Shown piece by piece: positions 22,853 to 33,259 of a stretch of DNA of 64,000 nt. The stretch covers positions 310,001-374,000 of the forward strand of contig NEEC01000021.1 of NCBI GenBank assembly GCA_002189035.1. The letters run 5' to 3'. This DNA is from Utricularia gibba (lineage: Eukaryota > Streptophyta > Magnoliopsida > Lamiales > Lentibulariaceae). Under the pieces are notes generated by a model that did no database searches, was not told where the DNA came from, and was given only the letters and a program-made list of their open reading frames with translations. Position numbers and translations under genes: made by a program. Numbering within the stretch: position 1 is the first letter of the stretch; each line of letters begins with the position of its first letter.

Positions 22853-23776
22853 ATGTCCTTTATAAGTAGGAGAAAATTTTTAAAAGATGGTTTGGATCAT
22901 GGTGTCGTCTTCTTCATTTTCCATGGTTCTGCTACTCTTACCAAATCTTCCTCCTAAAATTATTTTTCACGTTTTTCAATGGAGAGATATTTTCTGTTTT
23001 CTCATTATTTTCAAAATCATTTTATTCTTTTCCTTGTAATTTGATTGTACTTTTTTTAGTTTTTTGTCCATATTCTCTATAATTTCATTGTGCTCTTTTC
23101 AATTTCTAGGGAATTGAATTGGTCGACAATTGTTGCATTGGTTCAACAAACAATTACAATTGAGGTTGGGACTAAATTTATATTTCGTCCCAATTAAAAA
23201 TAAAATACATGATTGCAGTACTAGTCGCAAAATATTAGACATTTTACTACTTCTAAATATTTAAAGTAAATAATTTATATATTTGCAATATATATTTAAA
23301 AGTTTCAGTTTCATATAAAATAAATTTATTTTTTCTGAATGAATAAGATAAATATTTATATTACTTATAAAATATAAATATATAATTTTTAAAATGAGAA
23401 TTAATACATGCTGTAGATAAATTAGTTAATTTATATATTTTTTGAATTGAGTTTTTTTTAATAATATAGATATGTGAGTTAGGTATATCACAAATAATTT
23501 TGTACATTTTCCCAGTGAAATGAATGTGACATTAAGTAGATTTTAGCTAATGTGACATTAATAATGTGAAAAGAAGAGTAGGGAAACATTGATTCCGACT
23601 GCGCCATAGGAAGTGAACGCCACGCGGCTTAAATGCTCCCATGTGCCAGAAAAATAAAATTAAAATTATTTTCTTGAGGAAAAGCGGGGAACAGAAGTGA
23701 GATGATGCTCTTTAATGATCAAACTCCCTGGTAGTCGGCATCGACTGCGATTGCTGTTGATTCTGTCGCATTTGGA
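22853..23776. other. AT-rich DNA and promoter region of the IRX15-like gene
   Basis: 22853-23150 is pyrimidine-rich and looks like further LTR-derived sequence. 23150-23560 is very AT-rich. The GC content rises from 23590 toward the gene. No TATA box was convincing. Confidence 0.35.
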
Positions 23777-24651
23777 ATGAAGTCCGCCGCGAAGTTCATC
23801 GTCATTCACCCGCCGGTCCAGAAATCTGGCCCCACCATTGCCGCCTACCACCGCGCGGTGCTGACGGTTATCATCTTCTTCTTCGGCCTGACTTTCTGTT
23901 TAAGTCTCTATACTTCCGGGAACAGACCTGCGACGTCCGCCGTGTGTGATGATTCGCCGCTTCCTGGATCTGTTGCCCATGCCCTTTTACACTATGCTTC
24001 GGAGAATTTTACTGCTGTCAGTAACCGTATGTCCGCTTCGGAAGTGAGGTACATTGCCGATGTGCTCCGGCGGTTCCCGTCGCCGTGCAATCTACTGGTT
24101 TTTGGGCTAACCCACGAAATGTTCCTCTGGAGTTCCCTCAACTTTGGGGGCCGTACCGTGTTCGTCGACGAGAGCGCGTATTTGGTGTCCATACTGGAAG
24201 AGAGGCACCCTTCAATCGAAGCCTACGATGTGCATTACTTCACAAAAGTGAGCCAACTCCAAGATTTGATTCAGCATTACAAGGCGGAGATCGGCGGCGA
24301 GTGTCGGCCGGTGCAGAATCTCCTCTTCTCCGACTGCCAGCTAGCGATCAACGATTTGCCCAATTACATATACGACATGGCGTGGGATGTGATTCTCGTG
24401 GATGGCCCCGTGGTTACGACGACAATTTGCCGGGTCGGATGGCGTCGCTGTTCACCGCAGGCGTACTGGCGAGGAGCAAGCCGGACGGCGCCGGCGCTAC
24501 CCATATCCTAGTTCACGAATTCAACAGAGAGGTGGAGCGCGTGTGCAGCCACGAGTTCCTCTGCCGCGAAAATCTGGTGCAGATCAACGAAACCCTGGCG
24601 CATTTCATCATCGGAGAATCATACGCCGCCGGGAAACTCGGTTTCTGTTAA
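23777..24651 (+). CDS. IRX15-like DUF579 protein (xylan biosynthesis), intronless, with one single-base frame loss
   Basis: IRX15 and IRX15-L are Golgi DUF579 proteins needed for normal xylan in secondary walls; their sister subfamily (GXM) methylates glucuronic acid on xylan. The protein starts MKSAAKFIVIHP and has one membrane anchor at about residues 28-47, as expected for a type II Golgi protein. DUF579 blocks follow: CNLLVFGL, NFGGRTVFVDE, then CRPVQNLLFSDC, LAINDLPNYIYDMAWDV and ILVDGP. After VDGP the reading shifts at the CCCC run 24406-24409. The +1 frame continues with the expected RGYDDNLPGRMASLFTAG and EFLCRENLVQ to the stop. One missing C explains it. The total is about 291 residues, near the IRX15 size (about 317). 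I favour IRX15/IRX15-L over GXM from the INDLP region, but not firmly. Confidence 0.85.
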
Positions 24652-26523
24652 CAGTGACGACTATAATTATTGCTGTTTTCTCCGGTACAGAATCCTTATA
24701 TTAATCAAATAATACACAATCAGACAATTTTTGTCTTTTTAATACTTAAATTACAAACCTGAAAATCTGCTAAACTCCGGTAGGTCAGGCGACTGTGGTG
24801 GCTGTCGGTGGTGGAACAAAGTGACTTTTTAATTTAATATCATTAAAATAACAATAAATCCCACCAAACTCTCAATCCATCAGTCGGCTTTTTTCAATTA
24901 AAAAATATATTAATTTTTAATTTTCTGTAACATTTACATAACTTATTTTTTCGACTGCGACATTCCGATGACTTGCATATAAAAAAAAAGCATTTCAATT
25001 ATAAATCGCACGCTACTGTTACGTAATTTTAAATAATAATGTTCTAATACCAAAAAGTAATAAATATTGTATTAAAGTTGTATAACACAAACTCAGCATG
25101 GTGGTGGGTTGTCGGTCAGCCAACTCATACATTAAAAAATATTCCATTAAAAAAAAAAAGAAATTTGTTGACCCTTTCGCTCATATTTACGCAACTGCCG
25201 GCTCCAGAGCTTTCCTCCGTAAAATGATAATAAGAAACCATTAGGCTACCTTTTAGTAATAATTTAATGAATTAATTCTATTTAATTTTTGAAAATATGA
25301 ACTTTTAATTATTATATAGTAAAAATTAGAATTTAGATTTTGTGATTAATTTTAAAAAATTATTTAATTTTTTGAATCTATATTTTAGTGATTAAATTAG
25401 AAATTAATTATAAAAATTATGTCATTTATTTTTTATCTACTCTAAAAATATATTAAAATTTATAATATACATTTTATTTTATTAAATTTTACAATATAAT
25501 TTTATATTATTACACAAAAACAGTTTTACAATATCAAAGTTGATTTTATTTACATATTCTTAAAACTGATTCTATTATGCATAAGTTCTATTCACCTAAA
25601 CACATTTTATCCTAAAAATCTCATAGTTATGTTCTTTACATGGATTTAGAAAACTATTATACCAAATAACATAAATGCATATCCCTACTCATTCAAATTA
25701 ATCCAAAATGGTCAATCAAACGTGGCCTTGGGTAGTTGTGGTGGGTGGCTTTGGAATTACTAATAATTTCATTTATTTGGGTGTCTCTAAACTGGAATTG
25801 TGGATTTTTTTAAGAAATATGTTTAATATTTAGATTTATTTTATTTCAAGTTTTTTTTGCATATTTAAAAAATCATAAAAATAAAATCATGTGCACGACC
25901 TACGGGTGATGAACCGTGCGATCCATTCTTTCTTAATTTTTTGAACATATTTTAACTGCAAAAATTAGACATAATTAACCGATCCGAGAAAAGAATCAGC
26001 ATTCATTCATCGTGTTATTGTTTATGTGAAGCATTTGTGGGATCTTATATTTAAATTATTATTCAAATTCCTATTTGATGTGCAGCTTATGCTTAGCAAC
26101 TTATTCAAAGGAATACCTGAAATAATCCAATATCTATTTACAAGGGAGTAATAAGACTTTGCAAATAATTACTAATTTCCTATTGATCAGCACACTAGTG
26201 CAGTACTCACAAACACTATAATACTGAAATGCATTATCCTTTTCAAAAATTGAAATTGGGAGCTCAAAGATGATTGGATGCAGTTTTCTTTTCTTTTCTT
26301 TTTTTACTGCAATAACCATATCGATATGTATCGGGAATTTAAATTCTTTGATCTGATTGGCTGGACAAGGATTTTTGTTACTTTTTCGAAGGAACATTTA
26401 AATTGAAGGTGAGTGGTGAGCATTAATTCCCACCTACTCATCCTCCTTGCATGCGATGAATTTGCACACACTGCATTCTGCTTATTCCCCATTAGGATTC
26501 TTTACCACCAACCTCAAACAACA
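24652..26523. other. AT-rich intergenic DNA
   Basis: No genes were recognised. Two short stretches near 24780-24870 and 25085-25230 have higher GC and similar vocabulary (gtcggtggtgg, gtcggtcagcc) but no open frame of note. Confidence 0.35.
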
Positions 26524-27224
26524 CGAGTTTTTTACTTTTCTACCCATTGTTTCTTATTCACATTTGTAAAATACCCATTATGTGTTGTTGTGTAAGAAAA
26601 ATACCTCCTTCCAAAAATTAATTTTTATTTTATTCAATTTGTATTAATAAATAGCGTGTATATTCATTTTATCTATATGAATGTTGATACTGATTTTAAT
26701 CTTGTTTTCTATTTATTTTATTATATAAATTTGATAAATGATGTAAAAAACATTAATTTATATTAACTATATGATAATTAAATATAAAACATATATCGTT
26801 ACTCACTAATATAACTTTTTATTAAAATAATTCTTCTTTAAAAAATCTATTAATCAAATAATCCAATTTTGGAATTGTGATTAAACTAGTTTTTTGTTTA
26901 TTATATGATTTTTTTGTATAATAAAAAACATTTATTATATTAATGAATAATGATATATGTTTTACATTTAATTATTATATATTTAGTAAAATTAATATTT
27001 TTCACAACATTTATCAAATTTACATAATAAAGTAAATAAAAACAAAATTAAAATTCATATCAGTATCCATATAGATAAATTGATTTATATGCTTTTTATT
27101 TAATACAAATAGAATAAAATAAAAATTAACTTCTGGAAGATGAATAATTTTATCATATAGCAACATACAAAGGGTAATTTACAAATGAAGGTGAAACACA
27201 ATGGATAGAAAAGTAAAAAAATTC
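26524..27224. repeat. Long foldback inverted repeat (MITE-like), about 310-bp arms
   Basis: The left arm (about 26524-26830) and right arm (about 26925-27224) are inverted copies. Reverse-complementing the right arm gives, in the same order as the left arm, ttttttacttttct, cattgt, catttgtaaa, tccaaaaatt/tccagaagtt, tttttattttatt, aatttgtatta, ttttatctatat, aaatttgataaatg and ttaaatataaaacatatatc-like text. Identity is roughly 75-80 percent by eye. The unpaired centre is about 95 bp. No transposase is present. It is most likely a foldback or MITE-type DNA transposon. Transcribed, it would form a long hairpin. Confidence 0.75.
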
Positions 27225-28400
27225 CAAACAGCACAGGATATATATATATATAATTATCGATGTTTGATGTAACTTATAAATTTGGATATTCGATAAACTT
27301 GGCATGTGGTAAAATTACCCCATGTGGGATAAATTATTAGGCAAGTCATCATTTTTGTTATGGTTTGATGTTATCTATACTACGGTTTTCTAGTTCAACT
27401 GCTGGAATCATCGAGAAATTTCTCTATACCATCCAATCTTCAGTATATTGCTCATATCCTCAATTACTAGAGCGTATATGTGACGAATGAATCTCAATGA
27501 AGCTCTGGATTTTTGTTATTTTTTTTTTTTGTAGTGAGCGTTTGTGATCAATGCAAAGAAAATCCCCATTACTCACTGGATGAGAAAATTAAGTTTTATG
27601 CTTATAATGGTCATAAGGAGTGCTTATGGCTATTGATGAAATAGCTTCATTTGGATGCGCTTCCATGGAATCTAATTTTTACTACGATACATAGTGGGCA
27701 GTCAAAAAACTGAAGGTTTGGACTTCTTTTTACAAAATATGCAAGCTTTATATCTGTGTTAGGAGTGATATGGAGTGCATGGTACGAGATGTTTTCCAAG
27801 AGGATCATGAAAATCTTTTGTAGATTTTTACTTTGTAATAACTTGACTTCCTCATATATGATATTGTCTATTTTGAATATTCAATTCTCATGGTTTTATG
27901 TTTTTTTTCAAAAAACAGTTTCATGTAAGATTAGAAAATCTTTTTTTATGTAAACTGTCTGTTTATCCCATTTGTAACCAATGTGTGATTAACCTAAGGT
28001 TCTTATATCCTTTCATAGACCAAATCCTTTTGTCTCCCTTGAAAATTCAACGTCTTCGTTGAGGTTTTCTTCTTCATCAATTATATGTCCAGATTTAATT
28101 TAATATCAAATATCACGATCCATCATCTCTTTATCCAAAGCAGATATATCATACAATAAGAGAGTGAGTTGTTATATTTTTAAAGAGACAAATCTCTAAA
28201 TGACTTCTAAACTTCATTTTCAAACATTTCTAGTTTTGCGTTTAAGTGTGAATTACGTCTTAATCAATATCGTGCATGCTAATGACTTGACACTATAATC
28301 TATGATAGAAACGACAAGACAAATTATGAATTACCCACTAATGAATATATGGTAATATTTATTTTAAATACGAGTTAAAAAAACTGGTAGGCGGATGACG
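27225..28400. other. AT-rich intergenic DNA, no gene seen
   Basis: A short (ta)n run follows the foldback repeat at 27239-27252. 27530-27960 has slightly higher complexity but no recognisable protein. Nothing else could be assigned. Confidence 0.35.
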
Positions 28401-28417
28401 CAAGGCCACATTGATGT

Positions 28418-28490
28418 TGGGCCCTTTCCTTATTTTCGGTACGGAGCCCAGTAGGACTATTGGGCCGTAAGGCTACTAAGAAAGGGCCCA
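28418..28490 (+). promoter_or_regulatory. Cluster of site II (TGGGCC/GGCCCA) elements
   Basis: Four copies lie within 75 bases: TGGGCCC at 28418, AGCCCA at 28445, TGGGCC at 28461 and GGGCCCA at 28484. Site II elements bind TCP factors and mark promoters of constitutively expressed, growth-linked genes. They lie about 0.9 kb before the PTEN2 start codon, upstream of its probable leader, so they could serve it. Confidence 0.45.
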
Positions 28491-28899
28491 GAAAACCCAC
28501 GTAATACAAAAGAAATGGTAGCATAATCCAAAAATAAGTAATATATGAAAATTAAAAATACTGACGGGGTTCAATTCATAGTGCTACTCAAGATTGGATA
28601 TCTACATCTAAAATCAAAATTATTGTTTATGTCCATAAATTATAAATGTCATTTTAATATCCGTATTCAAAACTATCGTACATTCGACAATTGAATACTA
28701 ATCAATTGGATATCTGTTTTTTAATATCAATATTATAAAAATTAACATTAGTAAATATCTTTTTATTTATTAAATTCAACCACATTTGATAATGTGGTAT
28801 TATATATTTTGAACTTCAAATCATGCAACACTATCAGATGTGGTATTTTGAAATTTCACTATTTAGTATTTTTAATAAAATAATGATCCGATTTTTGTT

Positions 28900-29402
28900 T
28901 GCAATGGAGGCTGGATGCGTTGTTGCCGTTTTGAATTATATTGATGAAGATGAACGGGATAGGAGTAGGACACTCGCTACGCCGTTGGGGTGGACTTCCA
29001 GCAACAGCTTCGCCGCTCTTCGCTGCCTTTGACCCCTGAATTTAGGTTTTTTTTTTTCTACGTTTATCAACCGAGAAAACGGTTCCATCTTTCGCTGCTC
29101 CATTTGGGAATTTTTGGTGTCTGGGAATGGGGCTGCTTCTAATTACTGTAATTTCTGAGCTTAATCGTTGTGTATTTTGGATTTATGGGTGGATCGCGAA
29201 TTTTCCTGATGTCCTTAAGAGTTGTGAAGTGATTTACGCGCTATATAGCCATGTTCAGTGGAGGATCTTCTGTTTTTTTTACCTTCACTTAATGAAAGTT
29301 TCGATGATTCATATAATTTTGCATGACAGAGTAGTTAGTCCTTCGGGAGTCTTTTCGTCTTGGGCATTTTTCTGATGTTTGATTCTTTTCGTTTCTTTAA
29401 GG
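28900..29402 (+). other. Probable 5' leader of PTEN2 with a leader intron
   Basis: GC content rises at 28905-29035. A pyrimidine-rich stretch ending in tttctttaag lies just before the start codon, which reads like a 3' splice site one base before the ATG. A non-coding first exon around 29000-29110 and an intron of about 300 bp would fit, but the donor is not fixed. Confidence 0.4.
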
Positions 29403-32364
29403 ATGTCTGGGATCCAGGAATTGAGTTTGAATCCTCCTGATTCCTTGGATTCCCGGGAAGTTAAGTCTACAGATTTGCAAATGTCAGCTGCCTCACACCC
29501 TTCTCTTGATAAAGCTCCTGATTCATTGGATACTCCAGAACTTAGTTCCGCAGATATTAAAGCGTCAGCTTCTTCTGAACCGTCCCTTAATAAACCTGAA
29601 ACAGATACAACTTCAAAATTCTCTGCTTCTAGCATCTCCAACTGGGCAAAGAATCTCAAGTTGCCTCATCCTTTTGTGGGGTCCCAGGAAGAATCACCAT
29701 CTGGGAACTCAATCAAGTCACCTCTTTCACGTTTTACTGGTGGGTTCGGGCTGCGCTTGTCTCCCAAATCTTCTTCTCAATCAGAAGAGGCTTCTTCAGG
29801 TCCATTGTCCCCCACACAACCTGGTTTATTGGGAACCATAACAAAAGGATTGGTGGACTCATCTAAGAATGCAGTAAAGGCTGTTCAAATTAAGGCTCGT
29901 CATGCTGTTTCACAAAACAAGAGGAGATATCAGGTATCTTGTTTTCTTTTTCTTCTATTTGCTTTAGGCGTGTCATTGTATCATACTATGGTCGTGAAGT
30001 ATTTCTTTGTGCTCTTCCTCTTAGTCTGAGTGCTGTTATTTGTTATAGGAAGGAGGGTTTGATTTAGATATGACTTACATCACTGAAAATATTATTGCCA
30101 TGGGCTTTCCTTCTGGTGACATGAGCTCTGGGCTGTTGGGCTATGTTGAGGTATTGTCATTAGCATTCTCAATATAAATGTCGCACATCTGAAGAAATTT
30201 TTTTATCTTAATCACGATGTTGCATCAGGGACTTTATCGGACCCACATGGAAGAAGTTATTAGATTTTTTGAAACGTATCACAAGGTAATGAAGTCTCTT
30301 TAGCTCGAAATGTTTTGCATTTCTCATTTTCCATAAGCGAACTTTTTTTTAATGCAAATCATGTAGGGGAGGTACAAAGTTTACAATCTCTGTTCTGAAC
30401 GCTTGTATGATGCATCTTTATTCGAGGGGAAGGTACTAATCTTTTTCTCTATTTTATTTGTGGGGTAAATATGCTGTGATTATCATTTGAGATTCTTCAG
30501 GCAATCCTTATGTACAGGTGGCTTGTTTCCCTTTCGATGACCACAACTGCCCTCCTATTCAGCTCATTATTTCATTCTGCAAAAGTGCATATGCATGGTT
30601 GAAGGAAGATATTGAAAATGTTGTAGTTGTACATTGTAAAGCTGGTATGGCAAGGACAGGGTTGATGATTTCCAGTCTGCTTCTGTATCTCAAGGTACAA
30701 TAATCATAGCGCTTCTGCCGTTGGTACCCCCTTTTTCTCCTATTAAAACAAGATATGTATTTTTTATGAGTTCTTCTCCCTTTTTTTATCATTATTTTTG
30801 TTCACCATTTTCTCTTTTCCTAGTTCTTCCCAACTGCAGAGGAATCAATAGATTTTTACAATCAGAGACGTTGCATTGATGGAAAGGGACTTGTTCTTCC
30901 TAGTCAGATTGTGAGTCTGATCCCTTAATGTATTTGATATCTTAAACATTTACATAATCATATGATGTTTAATCACAGAGATATGTGAAGTACTTTGAAC
31001 GCATTTTGGCATATTTTAATGGTGAAAACCAGCCTGGTCGGAGGTATTGATTATGTTAAGATTTCTGTTATTTGATGTCAACTAAGTGGAGTTAGGAAGT
31101 TGCTTTTCAAATGGTACAACTAGCCGTAGATTCTAAAACGTGAGGGTGGTATGGGAATGAATGTCTCGCTATCAGGTGCTGTTTCATGTTTAAATTTTAT
31201 AACGCAGGGTTCTCCTTAGAGGCTTTCGTCTGCATAAATGCCCATACTGGATAAGGCCCTCTATAACTGTCTCAGACCACAATGGTCTCTCCTCCCATGT
31301 GCCTCTGTGTTTAGTTCCATTTCTTTTTGCACAAAACCTCACTTTGAAAAACGTTTGTTCAGGCGTTCTCTTCTCAACTAAAAAGCATCCCAGGACTAAG
31401 GATTTGTCGGTGCGTCTTCCTCACACACACTTATTTTTCATACTGTAAATCCTAGTATGCTAGAAGGCTTTTCAGGACTAGTTGCTCGTGAGATTTCCAA
31501 TATCCATTATCTGGCTTTGATTATCAGTTCCTCTGCAGCCTGATGATTTTTGGTTTGCTGCACCAAAAAAAGGAATCATGGTACTTGCGCTTCCTGGGGA
31601 GCCCGGCCTCTCTGAGTTGGCTGGTGATTTCAAAGTCCATTTTCATGATCGCCAAGGGGACTTCTATTGGTATGGCAGTTTACATTTTTGCATGATTGTG
31701 GAGCGCAGTCGTTGTTTATGTTTTTCATATTCTTCCTAGCTGGTTAAACACAACTATGATCGAGAACCGAACAGTGTTGACCACCAACGACCTTGATGGG
31801 TTCGACAAGGTAAAAACTTTAGATCCAACGATCGGACCTTCTGTGATGGGGCTTCTCTGAATAATCACTGGTTTCTCTGCAGAGAAAATTGCCATCTCCT
31901 GGCTTCCAAGTCGAAGTTGTCCTCGTAGATTATGATCCTTCTGCTGTTGCAGCAAGACCTACGGCTGGAACTGCTACTTCGTTAGCTGATGCTAATACAA
32001 CAGTATCGCCTCCAGGTCCTAGTCCTCCTGATGAGAGCAATCCTGCTGCTACCAACGAAGGGAGTTCTGAAAAAGAAAAGGAAGCAGAGGATGCTTCGAC
32101 GAAGATCACACAAACAGGCATTTCCCCAAGGTTACTGGATCAGCGGAGGCAGAAGTTGAAGTGCCTCAAAACAAGAACACAATCACAAGTCCAGCCACTG
32201 GCCACATCTCTTCACATGCTTCAACCGTTCCAAAGGAGGCTCCAGATGGAGCTTCGGAACCCACAAAGCTCAATTCAGGTGGGGAGGCAAGCGAATTCAA
32301 AGCCGTGGCAGCAGACGCATCCATCTTCTCATTTGGAGACGATGAAGATTATGAAAGCGAATGA
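29403..32364 (+). CDS. PTEN2: PTEN2-type phosphatidylinositol/tyrosine phosphatase, 12 coding exons, one single-base frame loss near the C-terminus
   Basis: Plant PTEN2 proteins remove the 3-phosphate from phosphoinositides and bind phosphatidic acid. Coding exons: 29403-29933, 30049-30150, 30229-30285, 30367-30432, 30518-30694, 30824-30910, 30979-31043, 31208-31284, 31363-31409, 31539-31669, 31740-31809 and 31883-32364. All introns are GT-AG with consistent phases. The long N-terminal extension (residues 1-177, Ser/Pro-rich) is typical of PTEN2. The active-site loop is HCKAGMARTG with Cys at about 292, followed by a C2 domain (about 350-505). In the last exon the reading shifts at the CCCC run 32124-32127. 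The other frame then gives the conserved acidic end (FSFGDDEDYESE). With the missing base allowed for, the protein is about 630 residues, near the 611 of Arabidopsis PTEN2a. Confidence 0.92.
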
Positions 32365-32612
32365 ACCGCGAGGCTTTTCCTCAAACCATGTAAAAAATAT
32401 ATCCTTGTGCATATGTTGTTACTCTCCATCATGCGTGCAGGATGTCAGCAGGATCACTGGTTTGCATTCCTTGCTCTAGTGTTGGAGCAGACTGCAAGAT
32501 GAAGTGGTCTCAAAGGCAACTTTGTATTCATTATATATTTGGAGCTGGAACAGTTGAACTACAGTTCAGGTTCTACTTCTACTCGGGCTATTTGTGTAAC
32601 ATGTTATGTTCA

Positions 32613-33055
32613 CTATTGGATCAAGTAGTCGCGGATGTCAAAATCCGGCGGCATGAAGAGCTTCTGTCGCTCCCAGCGGCCCTTGTCGCCGCGGTACAGG
32701 GACGGATGCTTGGTGATGCTCCAGAAGCATCCTCTACACCTCGATCGAACGGTGTACGCCCAGAAGAAGCCGTAGCTGTTGGGATTAATGTAGAGGAAGC
32801 ACCACCGCATCGGAAACGCGAGCTGTGGGAAGGTAAACCGGTAGGTGGTGTTCGGCTGCAGGGCGTGGAGCGAGTCGCTCTTGTCGGTCAATTGGCACAT
32901 GAAGAGCACCGGCGCATAGCCGTCGTTGGCCAGGGTGACCTCCACCTCCGGCAGTATGGCCACCACCCGAAGATGAGGGCGATGATGGAGAGGAAAACGA
33001 CCATCACCGCCGCCGTGACGCCGAAGATTCTGAGCGTAGAAGTGCTGTTCGCCAT
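32613..33055 (-). CDS. S-protein homologue (plant self-incompatibility S1 family), one single-base frame loss
   Basis: S-protein homologues are small secreted proteins related to the poppy stigma S determinant; most have unknown roles. The start MANSTSTLRIFG is followed by a signal or anchor segment (AAVMVVFLSIIALIFG). The frame then shifts at the GGG run on the minus strand (plus CCC at 32966-32968) into PEVEVTLANDGYAPVLFMC. The rest carries family landmarks: PNTTYRFTFPQ, MRWCFLYI, and the Cys pair in RSRCRGCFWSI, then WERQKLFMP. The total is about 147 residues with the base restored. It converges with PTEN2: the stops are 248 bp apart, so the 3' ends may overlap. The family match is good, but this is a divergent member. 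Confidence 0.7.
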
Positions 33056-33259
33056 GGTGGCGGAGGTTTGACGATGGATCGGAAGGGATGGGTATGTATC
33101 TTCGTGTTGGGTGGTTGTGCGTTGCACGGAAGAGCAAATCATGGCCTTCTTCACATTTTTTAAAATAGATAAAAAAAAAAGAATTAAAACTTATTTGATT
33201 AAAAAAATCACATGAAAAAACAATTCAAATCATTTAAATTTAAATAACAGAAGATTACG
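33056..33259. other. Spacer between S-protein homologue and receptor kinase
   Basis: About 200 bases, AT-rich from 33150. It holds the promoter of the S-protein homologue and the 3' end of the receptor kinase, both on the minus strand. Confidence 0.4.

Noticed and set aside
32442-33071. 209-codon plus-strand frame downstream of PTEN2
   Set aside because: It is antisense to the S-protein homologue and has no recognisable domain; the minus strand has the conserved motifs.
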